Positions 26,760-35,657 of a stretch of 64,000 bases of DNA are shown in pieces. Position 1 is the stretch's first letter. The number at the start of each line of letters is the position of its first letter. Source of the DNA: Actinoplanes italicus (GTDB lineage: Bacteria > Actinomycetota > Actinomycetes > Mycobacteriales > Micromonosporaceae); contig NZ_PVMZ01000001.1 in the NCBI RefSeq assembly GCF_003001815.1, positions 434,001-498,000 of the forward strand, written 5' to 3'. Below the pieces are notes generated by a model. It was not told the origin of the DNA and did no database searches. It saw only the letters and a list, made by a program, of their open reading frames with translations. The translations under genes and the position numbers were made by a program.

Positions 26760-27596
26760 TCAGTCGTCGCCCTGGAAGTAGCTCAGCAGGCGGAGGATCT
26801 CGATGTAGAGCCAGATGAGACTGACCAGGATGCCGAACGCCGCGGTCCAGGAGTAGCGGCGCGGCAGACCCATCCGCACGCCCTCCTCGATCTCGTGGAA
26901 GCTCAGGATGAAGCTCAGCGAGGCGACCACGATGCAGATGATGCTGAAGCCGATGCCCAGCGCGCCGTTGGACCGCAGACCGGTCTCGACGTTGAAGAGC
27001 GCCAGCACGAAGTTGATCAGCATGACCGCGAACAGGCCGGCCATGACGGCGATCATGCCGCGCACGAACTTCGGTGTCGCCCTGATCACGCGAGCCTTGT
27101 AGAGGCCCGCCATCACGAAGAAGACACCGAACGTGGCGATCACGGCCTGCAGGACGATGCCCTGGTAGCCCATGATGTCGTTGAAGAACTTGCTGATCAT
27201 GCCGACGAACACGCCCTCGACGACCGCATACGCGATCACGAGAGCCGGGTTGGCCACCCGCATGAACGAGATGACCAGGCCGAGAACCAGGCCGGTGAGC
27301 GCCGCACCGATCCAGGCCGGGCCGATCAGGGCGTCCGGGATGAGGGTCCACGCGGCGGCCGCGGAGGCGCCGGTGAGGCCGAGCAGCGTGACCGTCTTGA
27401 CGACCACGTCGTCGACCGTCATCGGCGCGACGGCCGGAGGAGCGGAGGGGTAGCCCGTCGCCGTGGGGTAGGGATCGCCGTAGGCCGGCTGACCGTAACC
27501 CGGCTGCGCGGCCGGCCCGTATGGCCCGTACCCGGCCGCTCGCTCCCGCTCGGCCGCCTGGCCGAGGCGCGAGAGCACCGGGTTAGATGTCTTCAC
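26760..27596 (-). CDS. Bax inhibitor-1/YccA-family membrane protein
   Basis: A 278-residue protein with a Tyr/Gly/Pro-rich cytosolic N-terminus (about 15–60) and roughly seven membrane helices (TLLGLTGASAAAAWTLI, GAALTGLVLGLVISFM, VIAYAVVEGVFVGMI, VLQAVIATFGVFFVMAG and so on) ending in YIEILRLLSYF. This matches the bacterial YccA/BI-1 family, whose members may leak ions or respond to stress; the role here is unknown. GTG at 27596 has GGGAGG 10–15 nt upstream and VKTSNPVLSRLGQA as a normal family start. Confidence 0.9.
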   Translation of the reverse strand: MKTSNPVLSRLGQAAERERAAGYGPYGPAAQPGYGQPAYGDPYPTATGYPSAPPAVAPMTVDDVVVKTVTLLGLTGASAAAAWTLIPDALIGPAWIGAALTGLVLGLVISFMRVANPALVIAYAVVEGVFVGMISKFFNDIMGYQGIVLQAVIATFGVFFVMAGLYKARVIRATPKFVRGMIAVMAGLFAVMLINFVLALFNVETGLRSNGALGIGFSIICIVVASLSFILSFHEIEEGVRMGLPRRYSWTAAFGILVSLIWLYIEILRLLSYFQGDD

Positions 27597-27741
27597 TGTT
27601 TCCAGCCTCCCTTGGAATGGCGACGCTATGCCGCCTGTGCTCAAGGGTAAGCCGTCGACGCCGTCCGCGCCGTACCACGAAGCTGTGAGCAGGCTGAAAA
27701 TGGGACCTTTCAGCGCAGCTCAGGGGGCATGTGAATGTGAT

Positions 27742-27771
27742 CACGGTCGCGACGGAGTCGCCGCGACCGTG
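27742..27771 (-). terminator. Hairpin after tRNA-Leu
   Basis: CACGGTCGCG (27742–27751) pairs perfectly with CGCGACCGTG (27762–27771). It lies 9 nt beyond the tRNA 3' end on the minus strand, in the position of a terminator. Confidence 0.65.
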
Positions 27772-27779
27772 GGCACCGG

Positions 27780-27861
27780 TGCCCGGGGCGGGTCTCGAAC
27801 CCGCACGCCTTTTGGGCAGCCGCTTTTAAGGCGGCCGTGTCTGCCATTCCACCACCCGGGC
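27780..27861 (-). tRNA. tRNA-Leu (anticodon UAA)
   Basis: Read on the minus strand, the acceptor stem GCCCGGG pairs with CCCGGGC, the T-arm is GCGGG-TTCGAGA-CCCGC, and the anticodon arm GCCGC-CTTAAAA-GCGGC carries TAA. A class II variable arm fits leucine. CCA is not encoded. No integrated element flanks it. Confidence 0.92.
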
Positions 27862-27917
27862 GGCCTGCGAACACCGTAACCGGTGACGCCCAGGCAGTGG
27901 AAACGGCATCGACCCGA

Positions 27918-29276
27918 TCAGCGGGACCCGGCGCCGACCTTCTTCTCGGCGGGCAGGTCCACAGCGGGGGTCACCTCGGTGAACTCCTCACGTGGGTGGT
28001 GCAGCTGGCCGAGGGCGACGGTCTCCCGCTTGAACATGAACGCGAGCACCCAGTCGGCGACCACGCGGACCTTGCGGTTGAACGACGGGATCCGGCTGAC
28101 GTGGTAGAAGCGGTGCATCAGCCAGGCCGGGTAGCCCTTGACCTTGACGCCGTAGACGTGTGCCACACCCTTGTTGATGCCGAGACCCGCGACACCGCCG
28201 ACGTGCTTGTGGCGGTAGTCCTTCGGAGCGCCGCCGAGGACCACCTGGGCGATGTTGTCGGCGAGCACCTTGGCCTGCCGGACGGCGTGCTGGGCGCTCG
28301 GCGAGCACCAGGCGCCCGGGTTGGTCAGGTCGGGGACCTGGGCGCAGTCACCCGCGGACCAGGCGCCATCCCACGCCTCACCGGTCTCGTTGTCAGCCAC
28401 CTGCAGGGTGGGCAGGCAGTTGACGTGCCCCTTCGGCCCCAGCGGCAGGTCGGTGTTGGCCAGCATCGGCGACGGCTTGACGCCGGCCGTCCAGACGAGC
28501 GTCTCGGCACGGAACGTGTCGCCGTCGGACAGCACGACCCGGCCGTCGACGCAGGACTGCAGGAAGGTGCTCAGGCGCAGATCGACACCCCGGCCGGCGA
28601 GCTGACGGGCGGTGTAGGCGCCCATCTCGGGGCCGACCTCCGGCAGGATCCGGTTGCTGGCCTCGACCAGGATGAAGTGGACCTCCTTGGGGTCCAGCTC
28701 CGGGTAGTACTTCAGCGCGTCCGCGACGACGTCCTGCATCTCGGCGAGCGCCTCGATACCGGCGAAGCCACCACCGACGAAAACGAAGTTCAGTGAGGCC
28801 TTGCGCACCTCCTCGTCGGGCGTCGCGGCGGCGACGTCCAGCCGGTCGAGGATGTGGTTGCGCAGGTAGATGGCCTCACCGATGGTCTTGAGGCCGATGC
28901 CCCGATCTTTGAGGCCGGGGATGGGCAGAGTGCGCGAGACCGAGCCCGGCGCCACGATGATGTGGTCGTACTCCATCTCGTAGGAGGGGCCGTCGATCGG
29001 CTGGATCACGACGGTCTTGCGAGCGTGCTCGACCCGGGTGACCTCACCGGAGACGATCCGGCACTTCTTCAGCGCCCGACGCAGCGGCACCACGGCGTGT
29101 CGCGGCGAAATGTTACCGGCCGCTGCCTCAGGCAGGAATGGCTGGTAAGTCATGTGAGGAACAGGGTCGATGACGACGATCTCGGCCCGATTGCGGTTCA
29201 GCTTCTTGGACAGGCGGAGGGCGGCGTAAAGCCCGACGTGACCTGCTCCTACGACGACTATGCGCGGCGGATTCAC
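27918..29276 (-). CDS. ndh: Type II NADH dehydrogenase (NDH-2)
   Basis: About 452 residues from GTG 29276 (461 from an ATG at 29303). A single-subunit membrane-peripheral flavoprotein passing electrons from NADH to menaquinone without proton pumping. FAD-binding Rossmann motif GAGHVGLYAAL at the N-terminus, NADH-binding FVGGGFAGIEALAE near the middle, and C-terminal SAGDCAQVPDL and hydrophobic VVADWVLAFMFKRE for membrane binding. GTG 29276 is favoured because ACAAT-like sequence lies about 6 nt upstream and MNPPRIVVVGAGH is a usual family start. Confidence 0.93.
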   Translation of the reverse strand: MNPPRIVVVGAGHVGLYAALRLSKKLNRNRAEIVVIDPVPHMTYQPFLPEAAAGNISPRHAVVPLRRALKKCRIVSGEVTRVEHARKTVVIQPIDGPSYEMEYDHIIVAPGSVSRTLPIPGLKDRGIGLKTIGEAIYLRNHILDRLDVAAATPDEEVRKASLNFVFVGGGFAGIEALAEMQDVVADALKYYPELDPKEVHFILVEASNRILPEVGPEMGAYTARQLAGRGVDLRLSTFLQSCVDGRVVLSDGDTFRAETLVWTAGVKPSPMLANTDLPLGPKGHVNCLPTLQVADNETGEAWDGAWSAGDCAQVPDLTNPGAWCSPSAQHAVRQAKVLADNIAQVVLGGAPKDYRHKHVGGVAGLGINKGVAHVYGVKVKGYPAWLMHRFYHVSRIPSFNRKVRVVADWVLAFMFKRETVALGQLHHPREEFTEVTPAVDLPAEKKVGAGSR

Positions 29277-29363
29277 CGCTCTATTGTCGCGCGCGGAAGG
29301 CATTTCATGCGCCGTTCTGTGACGATCACAACGGCTGAAGTCAAGTGACGAAACACTCAGATT

Positions 29364-29930
29364 TCACTCGCGATGGGCGATACGGGCTAGGACCATTGTC
29401 ACAGCCGTTGCCGCCACCAATCCGACGAGCGTGGCCAACTGGAATGCGTCGCCGCCCAGGTCGGCGGTCAGGCCGAGCGCCAGGACGATGACGACCGCCG
29501 AGATCAGCACGACCAGCAGGGCGCGGCCCAGCCAGAGGGCCGGGACTTCGAAACTGACCATGGCGTCGTACGGCAGGACAGCCGCCAGAGCGGTCAGGGT
29601 GTGAGCCAGGTAGAGCAGCGCGGCCAGCGCCAGCACCCGCCACAGCTCGACCGGCGAGCCGTACCCGGTGGTGTCGATCAGCCAGCCGGCGATCGCCGTG
29701 AGCGCCGCGGCGGTACCACCCCGGCCCCGCGGTGCCAGCGCCGGCCAGATCACCAGGCCCAGCGCCACCGACATGAACCGCGGGCTCGCCAGCAGCTCGG
29801 CGGGCCAGGCCACCCCGAGCGCGAGCAGGCCGGTGAACAGGATGCCGCAGCGGATGGTGAACGGCACCGCGGTGGCCCGGCCGGCCGCCTTGCGCCACCG
29901 CTCGACGCGTCCGCTCAGTCCGGTCAGCAT
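29364..29930 (-). CDS. Five- or six-helix membrane protein, last gene of MoxR operon
   Basis: A 188-residue integral membrane protein of hydrophobic segments (TIRCGILFTGLLALGVAWP, FMSVALGLVIWPALAP, LWRVLALAALLYLAHTL, ALWLGRALLVVLISAVVIVL, ATLVGLVAATAVTMVLA). It is last in a five-gene operon with DUF4129, a membrane protein, MoxR and DUF58, starting 1 nt from the DUF58 stop. No domain is recognised; its gene position suggests it belongs to the MoxR/DUF58 assembly. Confidence 0.8.
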   Translation of the reverse strand: MLTGLSGRVERWRKAAGRATAVPFTIRCGILFTGLLALGVAWPAELLASPRFMSVALGLVIWPALAPRGRGGTAAALTAIAGWLIDTTGYGSPVELWRVLALAALLYLAHTLTALAAVLPYDAMVSFEVPALWLGRALLVVLISAVVIVLALGLTADLGGDAFQLATLVGLVAATAVTMVLARIAHRE

Positions 29931-29931
29931 G

Positions 29932-31287
29932 TCATCGCCCCCTCGGAGCAGAGGCCAGCCGGGCCACGTCGCGCAGCACCAGGTCGAGGCTGCCCGCCCC
30001 GGCCCAGGCCACCACGGGTACACCGTGCTCGCGCAGGCGGCCCAGCACGTTCTCCCGCTCGATCCGCCACAGCCGGGTGGCCAGCGGCGTCCACTGGTTC
30101 TTCACCGGCGGAGCGACGGCCGCCGGAAGCGTGTCGACCGCGACCACGTAGCGGCCCGACTGGGTGAGCTGGGCCAGCATGTCCGCGGCCCGCGGGTCGA
30201 CCAGCGGGGTCAGCACCACGACCAGCGCCGACGAGGAGACCTGGTGTGCACCGAGGACGTGTTCGTACTGTTCGGTGGCTGCCGGGTCCGGACGGACGTC
30301 GAGCAGCCACTCCAGCACGGTCAGGTACTGGCGGCGTCCGGACGCGGGGCGCAGCCGGCGGGCGCTGGCGCCGTACTCCAGCAGCGAGACCCGGTCACCC
30401 CGGTGCAGGTAGTGCTCGGAGATCGCGGCCGCCGCCCGGACCGTGGTGTCCAGCACCGACGAGCCGCCGTGGACCCCGCCGGACAGGCCGATCTCGCCCA
30501 GCACGTCGAGCAGGAGCAGCACCTCGGCGTCACGGTCCGACAGGGTGGAAGCGACGTGCAGGTCACGAGTCCGCAGGGAGACCCGCCAGTCGATCCGGCG
30601 GAGCCGGTCACCGGGGGCGAACTGCCGGACACCGGCCAGCTCGCCGCCCTCCCCGGGCCGCCGGGAGCGGTGCGCGCCGACCAGGCCGGCCGCGGCAGGC
30701 ATCGCCTCGACGGCGTTGAACGGCTCGGTGACCGGATAGACGCGGACACCCTGTGCCGGGGTGACGATCGGCCGGCAGGCCAGCAGCCCACCGCACGCCG
30801 CGGCGCGGGCCGCGGCCGGTCCGACGTCCTGCCGGCCCCAGCGCAGCGCCTCACCGGGCAGATCGATCGTGGCCCAGCCGTCGGCCGCCACGGTCAGCGC
30901 GAAGGGCCGATCCGAGTGCTCGAGGCGCAGCCAGGAGGAGGTCCGGGTCCGGACCACCACCAGGTCGTAGTCGATCCCGTCCGGGTTGGCGACGGTCAGA
31001 CCGGCCGCCACCTCGCCGCCCTCGACCAGGTGCGACTCGTCGGCACTGATGGTGATCTCGGGTGAGGCGGACGGGGTGCGGCGCAGGTTGATCGCGGCGC
31101 CGATCGCGAACGGAGCCGCGAGCAGCACCAGGTCGACCCGGCCCAGCGCCACGCCGAGCAGCAGGAGCAGACCGGTGAGCAGCACCGACCGGCCGAGCGC
31201 ACGGGTCGGCGCCCAGACCGGGCCGGACGATGCCTCGGCCGTGCCCTCGGCGGGCACGGCCGGGCGCAGGCGCAGCAGGTCAGTCAT
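29932..31287 (-). CDS. DUF58 membrane protein
   Basis: A 451-residue protein with two N-terminal membrane segments (VLLTGLLLLLGVALGRVDLV, LAAPFAIGAAINL) and a DUF58 domain containing VRQFAPGDRLRRIDWRVSLR, the diagnostic motif, within a von Willebrand-like region. DUF58 proteins typically pair with MoxR ATPases in assembling or activating envelope complexes. The start codon overlaps the moxR stop by 8 nt. Confidence 0.93.
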   Translation of the reverse strand: MTDLLRLRPAVPAEGTAEASSGPVWAPTRALGRSVLLTGLLLLLGVALGRVDLVLLAAPFAIGAAINLRRTPSASPEITISADESHLVEGGEVAAGLTVANPDGIDYDLVVVRTRTSSWLRLEHSDRPFALTVAADGWATIDLPGEALRWGRQDVGPAAARAAACGGLLACRPIVTPAQGVRVYPVTEPFNAVEAMPAAAGLVGAHRSRRPGEGGELAGVRQFAPGDRLRRIDWRVSLRTRDLHVASTLSDRDAEVLLLLDVLGEIGLSGGVHGGSSVLDTTVRAAAAISEHYLHRGDRVSLLEYGASARRLRPASGRRQYLTVLEWLLDVRPDPAATEQYEHVLGAHQVSSSALVVVLTPLVDPRAADMLAQLTQSGRYVVAVDTLPAAVAPPVKNQWTPLATRLWRIERENVLGRLREHGVPVVAWAGAGSLDLVLRDVARLASAPRGR

Positions 31288-32269
31288 GCCGGGCGTACGT
31301 CGGGAGCGCCCCGCTGGCCGGGGCGGGCACCGCGGTGAGCACCTCCTGGACCACGAAGGACGGATTGACCTGGCGCAGCCACATCTCCGGCCGCAGCGTT
31401 ATCCGGTGCGCCAGGGCGGGGATCGCCACGTCCTTCACGTCCTCGGGCACCACGTAGTCCCGGCCGGCCATCGCGGCCCGGGCCCGGGCCAGCAGCAGCA
31501 GCGCGAGCGAGCCACGCGGCGACGAGCCGACCAGAACCGCGCCGTGCTCCCGGGTGGCCGAGGCGAGCGCCACGATGTAGCGGCCGATCGAGTCCTCGAC
31601 CGCGACCGACTCCAGAGCGGTCTGCATCAGCTGCAGCGTGCGGGCGTCGACCACCGGGGAGAGCGTGGCCTCCTCCTGACGGCGCGACATCCGGCGCTGC
31701 AGGACCGACCACTCCTCCTCGGCCGTCGGGTAGCCGAACGACACCCGCAGCATGAAGCGGTCCAGCTGCGCCTCGGGCAGGGGGTACGTCCCCTCGTACT
31801 CGATCGGGTTGGCCGTCGCGATCACGTGGAACGGCGGATCCAGCCGGTACGTGACACCCTCGACCGACACCTGCTTCTCCTGCATCGCCTCGAGCAGGGC
31901 GGCCTGGGTCTTCGGCGGCGTCCGGTTGATCTCGTCGGCCAGCAGCATGTTGGTGAACACCGGGCCGGCCCGGAAGGCGAAGTCGCCCTTGCGCTGGTCG
32001 TACAGGAACGAGCCGGTCACGTCGGCGGGAAGCAGGTCGGGGGTGAATTGGAGCCGGCGGAAGTCGAGCCCCAGCGCCTGCGCGAAGCACCGGGCGGTCA
32101 GCGTCTTACCCAGCCCCGGCATATCCTCCAGCAGCACGTGACCGCCGGCCAGGATGCCGGCCAGCACCAGTTCCAGCGAGTCCCGCTTGCCCACCACGAT
32201 CGAGCCGACCGAGTCGAGGACCGCCCCGGCCAGCCGCCCGACCTCGTACGGGGGAAGAGCCTGCGTCAC
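31280..32269 (-). CDS. MoxR-family AAA+ ATPase
   Basis: A 329-residue AAA+ chaperone. Walker A is MPGLGKTL (about 54–61), Walker B is LLADEINRTPPKTQAALLEA, and the sensor text VIATANPIEYEGTYPLPEAQ is intact. MoxR ATPases use ATP to load metals or activate partner proteins carrying von Willebrand domains; partner here is the DUF58 protein next door. Cytosolic. Confidence 0.95.
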   Translation of the reverse strand: MTQALPPYEVGRLAGAVLDSVGSIVVGKRDSLELVLAGILAGGHVLLEDMPGLGKTLTARCFAQALGLDFRRLQFTPDLLPADVTGSFLYDQRKGDFAFRAGPVFTNMLLADEINRTPPKTQAALLEAMQEKQVSVEGVTYRLDPPFHVIATANPIEYEGTYPLPEAQLDRFMLRVSFGYPTAEEEWSVLQRRMSRRQEEATLSPVVDARTLQLMQTALESVAVEDSIGRYIVALASATREHGAVLVGSSPRGSLALLLLARARAAMAGRDYVVPEDVKDVAIPALAHRITLRPEMWLRQVNPSFVVQEVLTAVPAPASGALPTYARHD

Positions 32270-32296
32270 CGGCGCACCTTTCTCACAGTCGTTCTC

Positions 32297-32875
32297 TCAC
32301 AGTCGTTCCATCGCGTCGAGATAAGTCTCGACGTCGCGGGCCTTGAGCGCCCGCCGGCCCGGTCCGGACAGCGCCGACCACAGGTCGTCGCCGAGGACTT
32401 CCCGGGCCCGGCGCGGGTCACTGGCCCGGGTGATGCCGTGCCGCAGGCGCAGCCGTTCATCGGTCAGCTCCGCGAGCACCGGCAGAACGTTACGCGCATA
32501 CAGATCGGGATCCGAGTGCGCCCGGTCCAGGTTCTGTTCCCAGCGGCGCACGGCGGCCCGCAGCGCGTCGGCGGCCTGTGGGGTCCCCGACCCGATCCGC
32601 GAGCGCAACTTCGGCGCGGGTGGTGGCGCCACCGCCTTGACGGCGTGGATGAGCAGCCGCAGACCGATCAGCAGGGAGACCAGCAGGAGCAGCGAGATGC
32701 TGGTGTCCAGCGCGCGCAACCCGGCCGTGATGACCACCGCGGCAAGACCGATGACGAGCGCGTTGCCGGCCAGCGTGATGGCGATCGAGCGCCGCTTGAC
32801 CTCGGCTTCCGGCTCCTCGGTCCGCTGCTGGACCTCGGCGACGCCGAAGAGGTCGTCGAGTCCGCCGTCGCTCAT
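32297..32875 (-). CDS. Membrane protein of MoxR operon, 192 aa
   Basis: A 192-residue protein with two adjacent membrane helices (ITLAGNALVIGLAAVVITAG, TSISLLLLVSLLIGLRLLI) and a helical cytosolic C-terminus (ADALRAAVRRWEQNLDRAHS, ARNVLPVLAELTDERLRLRH). It overlaps the start of the next upstream gene by 4 nt (ATGA) and lies 27 nt before moxR. Not assigned to a named family; operon membership suggests a structural role. Confidence 0.8.
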   Translation of the reverse strand: MSDGGLDDLFGVAEVQQRTEEPEAEVKRRSIAITLAGNALVIGLAAVVITAGLRALDTSISLLLLVSLLIGLRLLIHAVKAVAPPPAPKLRSRIGSGTPQAADALRAAVRRWEQNLDRAHSDPDLYARNVLPVLAELTDERLRLRHGITRASDPRRAREVLGDDLWSALSGPGRRALKARDVETYLDAMERL

Positions 32876-33573
32876 GTCGGTGCTCCGGTCCGGGTGGCGC
32901 CCAGGTCGGCGCGCAGCCGTTGCAGGGCGGATCGGGCCTGCTGCCGCATCTGGTCGTCGACGGTGTGCGTCGCATACCGCGCCTCGCGGTAGACGGCCAG
33001 CAGGGCGGCGAGCACTCCGGCGTCGACCCGCTGCTCGGCGAGCAGCCGTCCGACGTAGTCGGTGGGGCTGTCACCGGGATGCCGCGGCGTGCCGGCCGCG
33101 GCGGCCGCGTCCTCCAGCCGCACCCAGCAGGCGATCACGGCCCGGCGCGGGTCACGGTCGGTGTCGGACAGCTCCTCGAGGCCCGCGTCGAGTGCCGCGA
33201 CCAGATCGTCGGCGGTCCGCACAGCGCGTCGGGGCTGATGCCGGCCGGTGCGGGCCGGACGGCGGCGCAGGTAGTCGCGCACCAGCGCCCAGGTCAGACC
33301 GGCCACCATCAGCACCGCGCCGACGATGAGCACCACGAGCGTGGCGGTGCCCACCCAGTCGGGCAGACCCTGTGCCGGCTCCGGGATCGAATCCTCGAAT
33401 GTGGGCTGGACGGACGGCCTCGGTGGCAGCAGGGGCGGCCGGGTCGTCGGGGTCGCATCCGGCTCGATCTGGTCCAGCTGGGGCGCGGATCTGGTGGCGG
33501 CCAGCGAGATCACGAAGAGCAGTCCGAGGACGGCGGCCATCGGCCACCATCGGCGCAGTGCTGCGAGGTCCAT
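32872..33573 (-). CDS. DUF4129 domain membrane protein
   Basis: A 233-residue protein with an N-terminal membrane helix (WPMAAVLGLLFVISLAATRS), a Pro/Thr-rich external loop, a second helix (about 76–98) and a cytosolic DUF4129-type domain (RRAVIACWVRLEDAAAAAG, DSPTDYVGRLLAEQRVDAG, LLAVYREARYATHTVDDQMR). DUF4129 proteins accompany MoxR/DUF58/transglutaminase genes. First gene of the five-gene operon; its stop overlaps the next start by 4 nt. Confidence 0.88.
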   Translation of the reverse strand: MDLAALRRWWPMAAVLGLLFVISLAATRSAPQLDQIEPDATPTTRPPLLPPRPSVQPTFEDSIPEPAQGLPDWVGTATLVVLIVGAVLMVAGLTWALVRDYLRRRPARTGRHQPRRAVRTADDLVAALDAGLEELSDTDRDPRRAVIACWVRLEDAAAAAGTPRHPGDSPTDYVGRLLAEQRVDAGVLAALLAVYREARYATHTVDDQMRQQARSALQRLRADLGATRTGAPT

Positions 33574-33615
33574 TGCGGGCTCAGATCCGTGACTCGGGGA
33601 TTGTCGGCGCTCGCA

Positions 33616-34368
33616 TCATGCCAGGCCCGCCAAAACCTTCGCACGGCCGAACACCTCGTCGAGCATCGCCGGGGTCAGCCGGCCGGTGAAGGTGTTCTGC
33701 TGGCTGACGTGGAAACACCCCAGCAGAACGGGCGCGCCGGGCACGCTGACCTGGGCGCTGTGCCCGAATTTCGGACGCGGCACCGGAGGCCTGATCCCGT
33801 AGGCGGCGGTCATCGCCGGCCACCAGGCGGCCCAGGCGAACGCGCCGAGCGCGACGACGACCCGCAGCGTCGGCCGGATCAGCTGGAGCTCACGCTGGAA
33901 CCAGGGCGCGCACGTGTCGCGTTCCTCGGGCAGGGGCTTGTTGTCCGGTGGGGCGCAGCGCACCGCGGCGAAGATCCGGGTGTGCCGCAGGGCCAGGCCG
34001 TCGTCGGCGGAGACGCTGGTCGGCTGGTTCGCCAGCCCGGCCCGGTACAGGGCTGCGAAGAGCACGTCACCGGAGCGGTCGCCCGTGAAGATCCGCCCGG
34101 TGCGGTTGCCGCCGTGTGCGGCCGGCGCCAGGCCGAGGATCGCGATCGAGGCATCGGGTGGCCCCATGCCGGGCAGGGGACGGCCCCAGTACTCCTGGTC
34201 CCGGAACGAGGCGCGTTTCACCTCGGCGATGCTGGTGCGCCACTCGACCAGTCGTGGGCAGGCGAAACAATCCGCGATCCGGGCGTCGAGCACGCTCAGC
34301 GAGGCCGTCTCGGCCGCCTGGGCGACAACTTCCCCGGGGGTACGCGGTGAGCTGTCGGACGGTTGCAC
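33616..34368 (-). CDS. Family 5 (UDGb-type) uracil-DNA glycosylase
   Basis: A 250-residue iron–sulfur uracil-DNA glycosylase. Cysteines 34, 37 (DCFACP), 138 and 153 have the spacing of a [4Fe–4S] cluster. Motif 1 is GLAPAAHGGNRTGRIF (79–94) and motif 3 HVSQQNTFTGRLT near the C-terminus. The Ala in place of Asp/Glu in motif 1 (GLAPAAHG) is typical of family 5, which removes uracil and related deaminated bases. Confidence 0.9.
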   Translation of the reverse strand: MQPSDSSPRTPGEVVAQAAETASLSVLDARIADCFACPRLVEWRTSIAEVKRASFRDQEYWGRPLPGMGPPDASIAILGLAPAAHGGNRTGRIFTGDRSGDVLFAALYRAGLANQPTSVSADDGLALRHTRIFAAVRCAPPDNKPLPEERDTCAPWFQRELQLIRPTLRVVVALGAFAWAAWWPAMTAAYGIRPPVPRPKFGHSAQVSVPGAPVLLGCFHVSQQNTFTGRLTPAMLDEVFGRAKVLAGLA

Positions 34369-34441
34369 GGGTCCAGCACATCACCCCGTGTCATCCGCCG
34401 CTCGGCGAGGCCCTCCGAAAGTGATCCGTTCTGGACGACGC

Positions 34442-34606
34442 CGCGGAGTCTCGTCACCCGCGACGGCGACCTCGCGGAGCACCGTTCCCACGACAGCGAC
34501 GTCGCGGAGCGCTGTCCCGGCAACGTCGACGTCGCGGAGCACTGTTTCCCGGGACGGCGTCGTCGCGGAGCACTGTTCCCCGGGACGGCGTCGTCGCGGA
34601 GCCCCC
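34442..34606. repeat. Tandem repeats, period 30–31 bp, six copies
   Basis: CGCGGAG(C/T) recurs at 34442, 34473, 34503, 34533, 34564 and 34595 within units of about 30–31 bp ending in CTGTTCCC-like text. It lies between the UDG start (34368) and the 3' end of the HAAS gene (34644). Non-coding. Confidence 0.85.
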
Positions 34607-34643
34607 CGTCCCCCCGCGACGACGTCCGAGTGGGTCAGCCGCC

Positions 34644-35657
34644 CTAAGCCGGCGGTGTGGTCGGGGCCGGACGCTTCTCGCTATCGCCCGCCGAGCCTGT
34701 GGACGAACCTGTGGACGGCTCGCCCGACGGAGCCCCGGACGGCTCGCCGGATGGGGCCGCGGTCGGCTCGGCCGACTGGAACGGCGCCTGCACCGGGCAA
34801 TACGGATAACCCGGATTCGCGATCGGCACCTCGTTGCCGTGCGCGTCCCAGCAGATCGCCTCCCCGAGCCGGATCGGCTGCCCGTTCTGGTCGTAGAGCT
34901 GCACGCCGACCTGGAGCCTGCCCTGGCCGTCGTAGACGTAGACGTCGCGGATGTCGGAGTACGGGTTACCGGGTCCGGGGGTGTAGCTCACCTGGTCGTA
35001 GTAACTGTCCCGCTGGGCGGCCGAGTCGACCTCGAAGAAACCCACCACCGCGAAGATGACCAGGAAGGCCGTGCCGAACCGGAACAGCCGTCGCGGCCAG
35101 CGTGCGGCCGGCTGCCCCCGCCGGCCCAGCCAGATCGAGCCGAGGATCCCGAGAGTGAGCAGGAACACGGCCGTGAAGTCGTCGCCGCCCGCCCGTGGCA
35201 GCAGGCCCAGCGGACTGCTGTGGTCGTGCAGCATGAACGCGACCGCCATGGCCGCCAGATAGCCCCGCAGGACCCACCAGGCGGGCCGCAGCAGCGTCAG
35301 GAACTCGCTGGCGCGCGGGTAGCCCAGAACCGGGCCGACCCGCTCGTCGGCGCGGCGCAGTGCCCGGTCGATCCGGGCACGGTGCCGTGCGGCGGTCGCC
35401 GCGATGCGCGACTGGTCGCCCGGTGGCTCGATGGGCGTGCCGAGGACGAAGCCGGCGCTGGCGCTCAGCTCGGCAGCATAGGCGTCCGGTGGGCCGAGAC
35501 GCTCGTGGAGCGAGCCGCCGCCCTCGGCGAGGACCTCGGCCAGGTGCTCGGGCAGGTCTTCGAGAAGCTCGTCCCGGACCGTGGCCGGGAGGCCTGCGAG
35601 CGCCTGCCGGACCCCCTCGACGTAGACGGCGATCTCATCCTGTGCCGTGAGGTTCAC
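34644..35657 (-). CDS. HAAS-domain membrane protein
   Basis: A 337-residue protein with an N-terminal HAAS-type domain (YVEGVRQALAGLPATVRDEL, LEDLPEHLAEVLAEG) followed by several membrane helices (about 145–235), an extracytoplasmic region of about 60 residues and a Ser/Pro/Glu-rich repetitive tail (GEPSGAPSGEPSTGSS). HAAS proteins are commonly controlled by a PadR regulator; here the PadR gene is immediately upstream and its stop overlaps this GTG start by 4 nt. Function unknown. Confidence 0.85.
   Translation of the reverse strand: MNLTAQDEIAVYVEGVRQALAGLPATVRDELLEDLPEHLAEVLAEGGGSLHERLGPPDAYAAELSASAGFVLGTPIEPPGDQSRIAATAARHRARIDRALRRADERVGPVLGYPRASEFLTLLRPAWWVLRGYLAAMAVAFMLHDHSSPLGLLPRAGGDDFTAVFLLTLGILGSIWLGRRGQPAARWPRRLFRFGTAFLVIFAVVGFFEVDSAAQRDSYYDQVSYTPGPGNPYSDIRDVYVYDGQGRLQVGVQLYDQNGQPIRLGEAICWDAHGNEVPIANPGYPYCPVQAPFQSAEPTAAPSGEPSGAPSGEPSTGSSTGSAGDSEKRPAPTTPPA

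Noticed and set aside
27780-27861. tRNA-Leu as integration site of a mobile element
   Set aside because: No integrase, no repeat of the tRNA 3' end and only core genes on both sides.
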